DNA from: Nostoc sp. TCL26-01
GTDB lineage: Bacteria > Cyanobacteriota > Cyanobacteriia > Cyanobacteriales > Nostocaceae
Length of the DNA stretch: 37,669 bases
NCBI RefSeq assembly: GCF_013393945.1
Contig: NZ_CP040302.1
Coordinates: forward strand, 1 to 37,669
Direction: 5' to 3'
Positions 1 to 8,975 of the stretch are shown piece after piece (the first letter of the stretch is position 1; the number at the start of each line of letters is the position of its first letter). The notes under the pieces are model-generated. The model was not told the DNA's origin and searched no databases. It saw only the letters and a list, made by a program, of their open reading frames with translations. Made by a program: the position numbers and the translations under genes.

Positions 1-1359
1 ATGAACCACAACATAGATGAATTAATCATATTTGCTCAGGATATTGTATACCAAGATACGAAACACGAGTTGAATAAACTTGAGTTGGCTGTTCTACGGG
101 GGGCTTTACAAGAAAAGACGTATGAGGATATGGCTCAAGAATTGCATAATGCTAAAAGCACTCTGCAAAACGATGTTGGCCCTAAATTATGGAAAAAATT
201 TGAAAAGGCATTTAAAGAAGAAGTTAGTAAGAGTAATATTGGGCAAAAGCTAGAACGGGCATTGGGTAACCAAAAACCACTACAACCATCTTGGGATCTG
301 AAAAACTTAGATTTTCCAAATGGGCCAGTTCCCTTGACTTCTTCTTTTTATGTAGAACGCTACCGCTATATAGAGGGCGACTCTTTTGAATCTATGTGCT
401 ACCACGAGATCGCGAAGCCTGGATCGCTAATTCGCATCAAAGCGCCAAAAGAGATGGGCAAAACATCACTGCTGGATAGGATTGTCGATCGCGCGGATAA
501 GCAGCAATATCAAAAAGTTCGTATAAACTTGGCGGAAGTAGAAGAAGCGACGTTTAGCAACCTGAAAAACTTTTTAAGTTGGTTCTGTTATTGTGTCAGT
601 ATACAGCTACAGATGTCAGAACAGGTAAACAATTCTAGGAAAGAGGCGTTGATTGACACTCCGACTGACTGTAAAATTTACTTCCAAGAGCATTTTTTAA
701 AGCCCATAAACAGTCCTATAGTTTTAGCTCTTGATGAAGTGGATAGGATTTTCAATTACCCTCAAGTTTCTAATGAATTTTTTAAAATGTTGCGAGTCTG
801 GCATGAGGAGACTAATAATAAACCTATTTGGCGAAATCTGCGATTGGTGGTGGTGCATTCTACCGAAGATTATGGGCCACTAAATATTAATGAATCACCT
901 TTTAATGTTGGCAAGCCAGTGGAGTTAACTGAGTTTACCCCAGAACAGGTTTTAGATTTGGCATTGCGGCATAAACTCGATTGGAACAATGACTCAGTAA
1001 AGGTTCTCATGGCAATGGTGGGAGGACACCCCTATTTAGTGAGATTGGCGTTTTATCACCTTGCTCAACCAGGGGGGAATTTAGAACATTTCTTGCAAAA
1101 TGCTCCTACTAATGACGGAATTTATAGAAATCATTTATTCCGTTACCTGAATATTCTGGAAAAAAACAAAGAGCTAGGTGCAGCGTTTAAACAAGTTGTT
1201 ACCGCAACTAAAGCAGTGGAATTGGGTAGAAAGCAAAGGTATAAATTATATAGTATGGGGCTAACAAATAGACTAGATAATCCGTTGATGCCCCGCTGCG
1301 AGTTATACAGAATGTATTTTCGAGAGCAGATGGGGAATAAAAAATCCCTTTTTTTCTAG
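1..1359 (+). CDS. AAA-like ATPase with N-terminal vMAP-type HTH
   Basis: Predicted 452-residue NTPase. Residues about 1-90 form a helical domain resembling the N-terminal HTH of vWA-MoxR-associated proteins (cyanobacterial conflict systems); residues about 110-400 resemble the AAA-like family (AAA_35). A degenerate Walker A is seen at 148-156 (APKEMGKTS, first Gly replaced by Ala) and a Walker B at 239-250 (IVLALDEVDRI). No membrane segment is visible. The ATG is the first base of the window, so a ribosome binding site cannot be seen and the true start could lie upstream. The next gene, in the same direction, encodes a related ATPase, but a MITE lies between them. The role is inferred: these families are predicted signalling or conflict ATPases, without a defined substrate here. 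Confidence 0.75.
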   Translation: MNHNIDELIIFAQDIVYQDTKHELNKLELAVLRGALQEKTYEDMAQELHNAKSTLQNDVGPKLWKKFEKAFKEEVSKSNIGQKLERALGNQKPLQPSWDLKNLDFPNGPVPLTSSFYVERYRYIEGDSFESMCYHEIAKPGSLIRIKAPKEMGKTSLLDRIVDRADKQQYQKVRINLAEVEEATFSNLKNFLSWFCYCVSIQLQMSEQVNNSRKEALIDTPTDCKIYFQEHFLKPINSPIVLALDEVDRIFNYPQVSNEFFKMLRVWHEETNNKPIWRNLRLVVVHSTEDYGPLNINESPFNVGKPVELTEFTPEQVLDLALRHKLDWNNDSVKVLMAMVGGHPYLVRLAFYHLAQPGGNLEHFLQNAPTNDGIYRNHLFRYLNILEKNKELGAAFKQVVTATKAVELGRKQRYKLYSMGLTNRLDNPLMPRCELYRMYFREQMGNKKSLFF

Positions 1360-1387
1360 TACTATCAAAAATTATTACTTAACTTAT

Positions 1388-1560
1388 CCCTCTTCTGTCA
1401 CTCTCCGAAAACAAAAATCGAAGGCAACTTTTAAAACTCTGACTCGGATTAGGTTTGTGGCTTTATTTTCTAATATGACGGATACAATCATTGCTTTAAA
1501 CTAAAACTATTATCTGGTAAGGGTTACATCTTTTTATCTACGGAAAGTGACAGAAGAGGG
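1388..1560. mobile_element. MITE, family A copy 1 (20-bp TIRs, TTAT target duplication)
   Basis: A 173-bp gene-free element. The left end 1388-1407 (CCCTCTTCTGTCACTCTCCG) and right end 1541-1560 are inverted repeats, 19 of 20 matching. It is flanked by TTAT at 1384-1387 and TTAT at 1561-1564, a 4-bp target duplication. The ends match those of the element at 35631-35788 (shared CCCTC, then TGTCACT). No transposase is encoded, so it is non-autonomous. It ends two bases before the start codon of the next gene. Confidence 0.85.
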
Positions 1561-1562
1561 TT

Positions 1563-3632
1563 ATGTCAGATTACAGCTATTACAAAGTGGGAGGGAGTTT
1601 AAGTTACGATGATTCCTCCTATGTAAAGCGGCAAGCAGATGAAAAACTCTATCAATGGTTGAAAGAGGGAAATGTTTGTTATGTGTTCAACTGCCGACAG
1701 ATGGGGAAGTCTAGCTTGCGTGTACAAACAATGAACAGGTTGGGGAAAGAAGGCATAAGGTGTGCCTCAATTGATATGTCAATCATAGATAAACATCCTA
1801 ATAATTTTTATAAAGATATAGTTAATAATTTGGTGGATGGGTTTGATCTTTGGGACTCGCCTACTTGGTCTGTCTGGCATCAGCAGCATCAGGGAGAATG
1901 GCGAATGCAGGATTTGATTCCGTTTGTCGAAAAGGTGTTGATGGTGACCAGAGCGCAAAAAACTATCATTTTTATTGACGAAATTGATAGCTTAGTCAAC
2001 GTAAAATTTAAAAACGAATTTTTGAATTTTATTCGTGCTTGCAATAATAAACGTGCAGATAATCCAGAATACCAGCATATAACATTTTGTCTGCTTGGAG
2101 TTGTAACTCCTTCAGATTTAACAGATAGAAATGGTACACCATTTAACATTGGTAGATCCATTGAACTAACTGGGTTTAAGTTTGAGGAAGCTAGAGAATC
2201 ATTAACTAGAGGATTGGTTCACAAGGTAGACAACCCCGAAAAGGTTTTAAAAGAAGTGTTGCATTGGACTGATGGACAACCGTTTCTCACTCAAAAGTTA
2301 TGTAACCTAATTTTTGAAAATGCCAAAGATCGCAAACCAAATATCAAAGATTTAGTTCAAGAGTACATCATTAATGATTGGGAGATCCAAGATGACCCTG
2401 AGCATCTGAGAACGATTAAAAATCGTCTTCTTGATGATAATCAAACCGCCTATAAGCTATTAAAATTATATAATAAAATCCTGGATAATGGTGAGATTGA
2501 TGCTTCTGACAATAGTGAGCAGATGAAATTACGTTTATCAGGGTTGGTAGTAAAACAACAACAAAAAATTAGGGTATATAACCCCATATATAAAGAGGTT
2601 TTTAGCAAAGAATGGGTTAACAATAAATTCCGCACAGAACTAGGTTTTTTGAGTTTTTTAAAGAGCAATTGCACCAAGTATACTGTCTTGATTCCTGTAG
2701 CAATACTGTTAGCAATAATTAGTGCTATATCACTGATTATCTCTTATAATATTATAGAAAGTGAAGCTTGGGATGCCAGCTTTAATCCAAATAATTTAGG
2801 AGTTATAATTGAATTTTTCCGCACTTGTATATTGTTATTAATTGCACTGATTATAATTGGAAATTTATTTAATAAAGAAGCTGAAAATTATATTGATTCT
2901 GTAATTTTTACTGACAGACGTAGACTTACATTAATCATCGGAACTCTAATTTTAATAATTATAGTTATTCAACATTTTTACATCGGACCTACTGAATTAT
3001 GTAAAGAACATAATTTAAGTGAAAATAAATATTTTCACGAGTGTTTACTCCCCTATATATGGTATTTACCTTGCTCTCTTATTAACTACCTTTGTATAGG
3101 CATTCCATTAGGTAGTTTATACATTCATGTTGCTATAGAAGATTGTAGAGAATTAAGAGAAAAACGCCTAAGTCATAATAATTTTATTAATAAAAATAAA
3201 TCAGAAGTAACCAATATAGAACAATACTTACATAAAGCACAAGAACAAGTACGTATATTGTACAAGCATTTTTATAATCAAACTAAACGTCATATAAATG
3301 TGGTTGCAATGATGATTTTTATTGTTAGTCTTGACGTGCTATTTTTAAATGGTACTTTATCAAAAAGTGGTTATATTTGGGTACGATTTTTTTATATGTT
3401 TTGGTTTGTCGCCCCTATACTTATAACAGTTTATTTTACATTATCTGAATACGAAAAAATTGTAGAAACAACAATTAACTTTTTTTTAGATTACGGCATT
3501 GATGAGACTCTAATTATTGAAACCAAATATAAGAGCTTTAATTTGCTGAATGAAATTATAATATCAAATATTTTCCTGCGTATAGTTATCGTAGTTTTAC
3601 CTATTTTATATCATTTTTTCTACAAAAAATAG
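1563..3632 (+). CDS. AAA-like ATPase with C-terminal multi-pass membrane domain
   Basis: A 689-residue protein. Residues about 1-350 resemble the cyanobacterial AAA-like family (AAA_35): Walker A around 44-51 (CRQMGKSS) and Walker B around 134-145 (TIIFIDEIDSLV). From about residue 370 on there are about seven hydrophobic segments (near 375-397, 413-433, 455-475, 500-522, 580-600, 610-632 and 668-687), so the ATPase should be cytoplasmic and anchored in a membrane. The ATG overlaps the target duplication of the upstream MITE, whose terminal GAAGAGGG sits just before it as the only purine-rich tract; the native start or promoter may have been altered by that insertion. The ATPase domain is related to the preceding gene. 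The function is unknown; signalling or stress ATPase is an inference. Confidence 0.75.
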   Translation: MSDYSYYKVGGSLSYDDSSYVKRQADEKLYQWLKEGNVCYVFNCRQMGKSSLRVQTMNRLGKEGIRCASIDMSIIDKHPNNFYKDIVNNLVDGFDLWDSPTWSVWHQQHQGEWRMQDLIPFVEKVLMVTRAQKTIIFIDEIDSLVNVKFKNEFLNFIRACNNKRADNPEYQHITFCLLGVVTPSDLTDRNGTPFNIGRSIELTGFKFEEARESLTRGLVHKVDNPEKVLKEVLHWTDGQPFLTQKLCNLIFENAKDRKPNIKDLVQEYIINDWEIQDDPEHLRTIKNRLLDDNQTAYKLLKLYNKILDNGEIDASDNSEQMKLRLSGLVVKQQQKIRVYNPIYKEVFSKEWVNNKFRTELGFLSFLKSNCTKYTVLIPVAILLAIISAISLIISYNIIESEAWDASFNPNNLGVIIEFFRTCILLLIALIIIGNLFNKEAENYIDSVIFTDRRRLTLIIGTLILIIIVIQHFYIGPTELCKEHNLSENKYFHECLLPYIWYLPCSLINYLCIGIPLGSLYIHVAIEDCRELREKRLSHNNFINKNKSEVTNIEQYLHKAQEQVRILYKHFYNQTKRHINVVAMMIFIVSLDVLFLNGTLSKSGYIWVRFFYMFWFVAPILITVYFTLSEYEKIVETTINFFLDYGIDETLIIETKYKSFNLLNEIIISNIFLRIVIVVLPILYHFFYKK

Positions 3633-3760
3633 AAGAATTTTCAACTGCACAAAATAATTAAAAGAAAAGTTACAAAATATGAATTAGGAAACTAAAGGAG
3701 AATACAGAATAATAAGTATTGTGGGTCGCTACAGATACGAATATTTAATTCATCCCATAT

Positions 3761-4360
3761 TCAGGGCAATTTTTTAGAGAAATGACATGAAATGCGGAAG
3801 CTGATAATCGCCAACAGAACTCCGCTAATTACATCAGGAATATAATGTTGTTTAATTAACAATGTAGATAAAATAATTAACAATACAAAAATCCCTATTA
3901 TCCATTTGAACTTTGGTAAAACTTGAACCCAGTAGAAAAAAGATAGAATGGATAGGGCATTATGTAGACTAGGAAAGCAATTATAAGGGTGATCTTTTGA
4001 GTAAATATATAATACTAATTTAGAAAAAACATCTATATTTGTAATTTCAGGACGTAGGATATATGTTTGATAAAAAAAGTAAGTTAGATAGGCTATTAAT
4101 AGACAAAAAATAAACGCAATAGATATACTTCGATAAAGATTAGTAAAACCAACAAAATATATTAAAGTAATTATTAAAAACGGAATATACAGAATATAAG
4201 GGATACTAAAAATTGGAACAAATGGAATAGTGTCATCGATTGCAAACTTAATAATATGAGCATTCTCGCCCCTTTGATTAAGTATAGGATATATAAGAAA
4301 CATAGCTATTAATATAAATCCACAAGTGATTTTATTAATCATTGGTTTATTGTAAATCAT
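3761..4360 (-). CDS. PAP2-superfamily membrane phosphatase
   Basis: A 199-residue polytopic membrane protein. The PAP2 (phosphatidic acid phosphatase 2 / inositol phosphorylceramide synthase-like) motifs are visible: an RP pair in ILRPEIT near 103, the PSLH motif at 130-133, and HYIPD with His172 and Asp176 as the likely catalytic pair. About six hydrophobic helices surround them. The family removes or transfers phosphate groups on lipid head groups in the membrane; the substrate cannot be read. The open frame extends to a TTG at 4438, but I prefer the ATG at 4360, preceded by AAGGA. It is oriented against its left neighbour and stands alone. Confidence 0.75.
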   Translation of the reverse strand: MIYNKPMINKITCGFILIAMFLIYPILNQRGENAHIIKFAIDDTIPFVPIFSIPYILYIPFLIITLIYFVGFTNLYRSISIAFIFCLLIAYLTYFFYQTYILRPEITNIDVFSKLVLYIYSKDHPYNCFPSLHNALSILSFFYWVQVLPKFKWIIGIFVLLIILSTLLIKQHYIPDVISGVLLAIISFRISCHFSKKLP

Positions 4361-4813
4361 AGTCCTTACAAAATTAGATTTTTTGACAAGAATCTGTGAT
4401 GAGCGGAGAAATACTGGTTCAATACATACGTGTACCAAACTGCCTAATCTTCTATAAAGTTATTGAGAGGTTGAGCCGAGATTTGTGCTCAAACGGAAAT
4501 AGCGCCTTAAAACCAAAGCTATGTCAGAGTTTGAGAACTTCGTGACTCCTTATAGGACTTAGAGGTGTCAGTTCTCACTCGTTCCAAAGGAGTGGGCTAA
4601 CAAAAATGTATAAGGCGGGTGTGCCGCTCGCTGCCAACACTGCAAAAGCGATCTTCGCACCTAATAGGGTAGCTCTAGCTATTATCGCGCAAGAAGGGGA
4701 AACAACTCAAGATATCTAGACTTCTAGGTATCTTTTTATATTGATATCTAAATATCTAGACAGTTAGAGTTAATATCTGTATGCTCTGGTATATCGAATT
4801 GGGGGTTTAACCC
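4361..4813. other. Intergenic region with candidate partition operator/centromere
   Basis: No gene is supported here. The right part, upstream of parA, holds related boxes: an inverted repeat at 4711-4732 (GATATCTAGA, CT, TCTAGGTATC; 9 of 10 pairs) and a second cluster at 4743-4760 (GATATCTAAATATCTAGA). The same GATATCTAGA recurs inside the downstream partner gene at 5663-5672. Such repeats upstream of a ParA gene fit an operator and/or parS site; that function is inferred. Confidence 0.5.
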
Positions 4814-5578
4814 ATGCGAACCTGCTCATCCATCTCCCTTTCCGGTGGACAGGGAAAAACAACCACGATCTTCTTTACCTCACTGCTGCTAGCACGACTT
4901 GGCTTACGAGTGTTGACTATCGACGCAGATCCACAAGCAAATCTGACTTTTTATTTAAATCACGAGGTAGACCCAAACCAGCCCAGTTTATTTGAAGTGC
5001 TAACTGGGCAAGTGACAACAGAAGATGGTATTTACCCTACCACCCATGAAAATCTATTTCTGATCCCAGCGGATAGGGGACTGTTTAAGGTTTCAGATTT
5101 CCTCAGTAGCAGTGGTACGGGAGCATTTATCCTCAAACTACGCCTGAAATCTGTAGCCAATATCTTTGATTATGTCCTGATTGACGTGCAACCATCGCGC
5201 TCCCAACTGTGCCTAACAGCGGTGGGAACGTCTGATTATGTCATCATCCCCGTCGAAGCCAACGTTAAGGGAACCAACAGCTTAATTGATACCCTGAGCT
5301 TCTTAACAGAACAAGCCAACTTAATGGCATTTACAGGGAGAGTATTAGGGATAGTTCCTTTTCGCGATCGCTGGGTAGGAAATACCCAAACCCTAGAAGG
5401 CAGGCAAAATATTGAAGCGATGCGAGAGTTTGCTCAAGACATCCCAATTTTGCCGAGCATCCGCGAGTCTGAGAAGTTTAAGAGTGCAATCCGACAAGGC
5501 AAGTTGTTGTCAGACCTGGGGCAATCCGACCTGCAATATCCGTTTGAGCAAATTATTGAGGCGTTAACTCATGAGTGA
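4814..5578 (+). CDS. parA: ParA-family partition ATPase without the signature lysine
   Basis: A 254-residue ParA/MinD-type ATPase that should segregate the plasmid by ATP-dependent patterning on the nucleoid. The Walker A is SGGQGKTT (residues 10-17) with catalytic Lys15; the usual first Lys of the KGGxGKT motif is Ser10. The Walker A' region is LTIDADPQ (34-41) and a Walker B-like LIDVQP lies near 120. The length is typical of small ParA (type Ib), with no N-terminal HTH. The same Lys-to-Ser change is described in cyanobacterial carboxysome-positioning McdA ATPases, but the plasmid context and small basic partner favour partition. The gene overlaps the next by 8 bp, indicating translational coupling. 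Repeated GATATCTA boxes upstream may be the operator. Confidence 0.85.
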   Translation: MRTCSSISLSGGQGKTTTIFFTSLLLARLGLRVLTIDADPQANLTFYLNHEVDPNQPSLFEVLTGQVTTEDGIYPTTHENLFLIPADRGLFKVSDFLSSSGTGAFILKLRLKSVANIFDYVLIDVQPSRSQLCLTAVGTSDYVIIPVEANVKGTNSLIDTLSFLTEQANLMAFTGRVLGIVPFRDRWVGNTQTLEGRQNIEAMREFAQDIPILPSIRESEKFKSAIRQGKLLSDLGQSDLQYPFEQIIEALTHE

Positions 5579-5969
5579 TGCACTAGAGCGATTGAAACAG
5601 CGAAGCCGTCCTTCTGTCAAAAGTCGAGATACTTCGTTATATTCTGGAAGTCCAGATACCTCGATATCTAGAAACCAAGAACATCAGATACCTGAAAATA
5701 CCGAAAATCAGGCTACTGTATCTAAACAGCCGTTGCAAACAAAGCAGAGTACGCTGCGGTTGGAGCAGGGAGTAAGCTCACGCCTACAAGAGGTGTGTCG
5801 GGAGAACGGCATTTGTCGAGAGGTTCTGATTGAAGCCATGTTTGAGTTTTGTGAGGCAAATCCAGAATTTCTCAGTACAGTGTTATCTGAAGCGATAACG
5901 AAGAATGAGTACAGGCAACAAGTAGCAAATATGCGACGGGCGAAGTCGATGATGCAAAAGTTCTCTTAG
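5571..5969 (+). CDS. Small ParB-like partition partner (RHH-like C terminus)
   Basis: A 132-residue protein, translationally coupled to parA. Residues 1-60 are polar and rich in Ser, Gln, Thr and Asn, probably disordered; residues about 61-115 (from STLRLEQGVSSRLQEVCREN on) look like a ribbon-helix-helix: a short strand with two helices. This plan (disordered basic N terminus that stimulates ParA, RHH that binds DNA) is known for centromere-binding proteins of small ParA systems. The low-complexity N-terminal coding part contains repeats of the boxes found upstream of parA (GATATCTAGA at 5663, AGATAC at 5627, 5654 and 5696). No large ParB domain is present. The assignment rests on context plus predicted fold. 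Confidence 0.65.
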   Translation: MSDALERLKQRSRPSVKSRDTSLYSGSPDTSISRNQEHQIPENTENQATVSKQPLQTKQSTLRLEQGVSSRLQEVCRENGICREVLIEAMFEFCEANPEFLSTVLSEAITKNEYRQQVANMRRAKSMMQKFS

Positions 5970-6045
5970 CGCATTCTTTTCAAAGCAGGGACATGAATAA
6001 CAATCGATGCTGTTGGCATTAGCTTGATTTGTAATTTGTAATTTA

Positions 6046-6540
6046 ATGGATATCAACCAACAAAAAGAACAATTTAGCATCACCTATATTAGAGCCATCG
6101 CCGCCGTTGCAGGTTATTCTTTATATAGACCAGAAGTTGATAACGACAGCGTAGATTTAGGCATAGTTAGCAGAGGCGGTACAGGTAAAATCCTTTCCCC
6201 TAGACTAGAACTACAACTAAAATGTACAGCTAGAGATATTCTTGAGGAAAACTATATTAAATATCCCCTCAATCTCAAAAATTATAATGATTTAAAAATC
6301 AATGCCCTTGTCCCTCGAATTTTAGTAGTCGTTTTAGTTCCAGAAAAGATAACAGACTGGTTAAAGCAAACCGAAGATGAACTTTGTATTAGACATTGTG
6401 GTTACTGGGTATCTTTGCGCGAAATGCCAGACACCGAAAATCTAACCAATGTTACTATTGAAATACCCCGTAGTAATCAGTTGACACCCCTATCACTCCA
6501 ATCCATCATTCAACGCATTAGTTTTGGAGATTTACCATGA
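6046..6540 (+). CDS. DUF4365-like (PD-(D/E)XK nuclease-type) protein
   Basis: A 164-residue protein resembling DUF4365, a family related to restriction-endonuclease folds. A possible active site is visible: Asp in SVDLGI near residue 37 and a Gln-Leu-Lys (LQLKCT) near 57-62, the spacing of a D...QxK variant of the nuclease motif. It overlaps the next gene by 4 bp (ATGA), so the two form a coupled pair. No clear Shine-Dalgarno precedes the ATG; the leader consists of TTTGTAATT repeats. A DNA-cleaving defence role is inferred from the fold only. Confidence 0.6.
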   Translation: MDINQQKEQFSITYIRAIAAVAGYSLYRPEVDNDSVDLGIVSRGGTGKILSPRLELQLKCTARDILEENYIKYPLNLKNYNDLKINALVPRILVVVLVPEKITDWLKQTEDELCIRHCGYWVSLREMPDTENLTNVTIEIPRSNQLTPLSLQSIIQRISFGDLP

Positions 6541-7079
6541 AAGTTACTATCAAAGATAGTGAAATACTCAAAACTGTTAACCCCAATGTAATACAGGCAC
6601 ATTTGCAAGCAACAGGCTGGCATGAAACCGGACGTATATATAATAATGCCGGGGCAATTTGGCGACTGAAAAAAGATGCCGTTCCTGAATATGAAATCCT
6701 GCTACCTCTCCAACATGAATTAGGAGATTATGCCGAAAGAATCAGCGATATCTTAAAAACATTGGAGACAGTAGAAAATCGTGACCAAGTTGATATATTA
6801 AGCGAATTTATTACCAATTATCCCAACTTCACCATGCAAGGTGTAGTCATGCAAATTGCCACTCCACTAATTGATAAATTGAGTGGAGAAATTACTTTAC
6901 TAGGTGAAGTTTTTGATAAATTACGAGAAATCAAAACAGAACTTGCAGGTCATGATTATATCTTAGCCATTAAAGCCTATCAGGAACGTTTACCAATTCA
7001 CTGCACAGGTGATTTAGTAAAAGTTGACAATCATTTTATCCTGAAAAATCCCCATAATTTTCAAATTGACAATATCTAA
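6537..7079 (+). CDS. Conserved-looking hypothetical partner of the DUF4365 protein
   Basis: A 180-residue soluble protein that I do not recognise. It is acidic and mostly helical, with no signal peptide, membrane segment or clear catalytic motif. The start codon overlaps the stop of the DUF4365 gene (ATGA), so it is almost certainly co-translated with it and may act as its regulator, immunity or specificity partner. It ends just before the convergent tyrosine recombinase gene. Confidence 0.6.
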   Translation: MKVTIKDSEILKTVNPNVIQAHLQATGWHETGRIYNNAGAIWRLKKDAVPEYEILLPLQHELGDYAERISDILKTLETVENRDQVDILSEFITNYPNFTMQGVVMQIATPLIDKLSGEITLLGEVFDKLREIKTELAGHDYILAIKAYQERLPIHCTGDLVKVDNHFILKNPHNFQIDNI

Positions 7080-7109
7080 ATCCGGCGGGTCAAGATTTTG
7101 AGCTTTTTT

Positions 7110-8102
7110 CTAGATAAGTTCTGATATTGAGTCGCTCATCTGCTTTTGCAAGCGCTGGCGGTTATCATCATATTTCAAAACCGTCTGCACTTGGGCGTGC
7201 CTGCTGAAGCGCTGGGTAGCACGGTAGTTGCCATTATTCAGATCCAATACTGTAGTAATCGCACTGTGGCGAACACGATGCGGTGACATCTTCTTAGTAA
7301 TTCCGGCTTGCTTGCATAGCCCATCCACCAGTCGCCTGATTGCCTCCCCGGTTAATCTCGCTCCATTTTTGTGATAGGCCAGCACGGTGAAAAGCGGTTC
7401 ATTGCTACGTTTCTTTTTACTGGCTTTTATCCAACTGGCGATTGCGTCGGTGGTTCTGTCCGATAAATCAAGAACTTCCTTCTGGCTACCCTTGCCTTTA
7501 CCCAGGATGAAGAGAGTTTTTTCCTTGGCGTTAAAGTCAAGCACATTCAAATTGACTATCTCATTCCGGCGCAAGGCATTATCCCAGAGTAACCGCAGTA
7601 GTGCATAATCGCGCTTACCCTTTAGGGTGTTCTGATCAACCAGCGCTATGACTTGGGCATAGTCCTCGGCTGGAATACCCATTGTGTCACGGTAGGTTTC
7701 GACCTTCTCACCTTTGACATCATCCAGGGAGAAATTGCAGACTCCCAGCCGTCGCCCCATCTCAACCATTGACTTGATAGCACTAAGGCGACGATTCACC
7801 GTAGCTTCAGCCAGTTTTTTCTTAATCAGGTGCGCCTTGTACTTGAGAACCACAGCGACGGCATGACGCTGTTCTAGGTGAAGGAATTCCAAAACCAAAT
7901 CCCGGCTGGGTTCTTTCTTAGCAACGAAATTGAAAAAATCTTTCAGGTCTTTTTGGTATTCGCGCTTAGTGTTGGGCGATCGCTTATCCCCAATCAGCTG
8001 CTGAATCACATCGGGGTCATTCTCTAAAGAAAAATCTTCTCCGATCGCCAACGCCAGCGAGTTTTCTAGAACACTAAGGTTTTCAGGGTGGATCGGTGTC
8101 AT
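7110..8102 (-). CDS. Tyrosine recombinase / phage-type integrase
   Basis: A 330-residue site-specific recombinase of the XerC/D-integrase superfamily. A SAM-like N-terminal core-binding domain covers about residues 35-125. The catalytic domain shows Arg178 (ALRRNEIV), Lys near 203 (GKGKGSQKEV), the HxxR box His275/Arg278 (SPHRVRHS), His302 (FSRHAQ) and the nucleophile Tyr311 (LKYDD), so all active-site residues are present and the enzyme should be functional. Such enzymes resolve plasmid multimers or integrate elements. About 300 bp upstream lies a perfect 18-bp palindrome (8421-8438) that could be a target or operator. The ATG is at 8102. Confidence 0.9.
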   Translation of the reverse strand: MTPIHPENLSVLENSLALAIGEDFSLENDPDVIQQLIGDKRSPNTKREYQKDLKDFFNFVAKKEPSRDLVLEFLHLEQRHAVAVVLKYKAHLIKKKLAEATVNRRLSAIKSMVEMGRRLGVCNFSLDDVKGEKVETYRDTMGIPAEDYAQVIALVDQNTLKGKRDYALLRLLWDNALRRNEIVNLNVLDFNAKEKTLFILGKGKGSQKEVLDLSDRTTDAIASWIKASKKKRSNEPLFTVLAYHKNGARLTGEAIRRLVDGLCKQAGITKKMSPHRVRHSAITTVLDLNNGNYRATQRFSRHAQVQTVLKYDDNRQRLQKQMSDSISELI

Positions 8103-8744
8103 TGGTTAGTCAGCAGCACAGGGGCAGTGTCAGTTTAATGCTATTTCAACATCTTAGTTGTTACGAGCGTGTTTATTACTGCCAGTGGTGCGAAAAGAGG
8201 CATTGTCGCACTATGTGTTAAAGCTGACAGAGATGGGGTTGGGGGAGTAATTGTCAGATGATTGACAGTTAGGTCGGGCGATGAAGCGAGATTTTGTTCT
8301 ATGACTGTGTAAGGGCTGACTCATAAGTACGTGATCTGACGGTCAACGAACACCACTATCCATCTAGAGGGTTTATGGTGTAAGAGCGCGTGTTGAACAG
8401 AGGTAGGGATGAAAATTGTTGATAGCAATATTGCTATCGGTATTGTCTATACTTCTTCTATACTCCGGTAGATAAATCGTGGCAAGAGAGCGAGTGATAT
8501 CAGCAGTGCTTCATTGTCTCTAATCAACGCGAGAGAGAAATCCTCTACTCCTATATCAAACAAGGGTTTTAGTCATGTTCTATCATACTACAAGCTCAGA
8601 TTTTGTACTACTTGTCCCTCATGACACGCTTGCTAGATTTACCCCGTAAAATTAAATTAGGATTTATTTCTACAAGTATGCAATCAGCTTAACAAAATCA
8701 TTCAGATTGCATAAATTTGATTTAACACAACCGAGGACAAAGCG
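8103..8744. other. Intergenic region with an 18-bp perfect palindrome
   Basis: A 642-bp gene-free stretch between the divergent recombinase and vapBC genes. The one structure I can support is the perfect palindrome GATAGCAATATTGCTATC at 8421-8438. No attachment-site duplication or tRNA was found. Promoters for both flanking genes should lie here. Confidence 0.6.
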
Positions 8745-8975
8745 ATGACCATTATCACAATAGATGATGAACTAATTAATGAAATTATCGCAGTCACTCA
8801 CTATGAAAATCCACAGGAAGCGGTCATTAAAATATTATCCAATTACTTGCAGCAACAAAAAAAAGAACTGCCTTTATTTGAGCGACTACGTTTTATAGAC
8901 GATGAATCTGCCGAAGATGATATTGCATCATTGTTTGAACGTGATAGAGACACAGGCAGGAATTTTGAACTATGA
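8745..8975 (+). CDS. vapB: VapB-like antitoxin
   Basis: A 76-residue acidic protein with a short N-terminal strand and helix-turn-helix pattern (TIITIDDELINEIIAVT) followed by a flexible C-terminal tail, as in VapB/AbrB- or RHH-type antitoxins that bind their operator and neutralise a PIN-domain toxin. A good Shine-Dalgarno (GAGG, 8 nt before the ATG) is present. The stop overlaps the start of the PIN toxin gene by 4 bp (ATGA), the classic antitoxin-first order. Autorepression with the toxin is expected from the family. Plasmid addiction is the likely role. Confidence 0.8.
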   Translation: MTIITIDDELINEIIAVTHYENPQEAVIKILSNYLQQQKKELPLFERLRFIDDESAEDDIASLFERDRDTGRNFEL

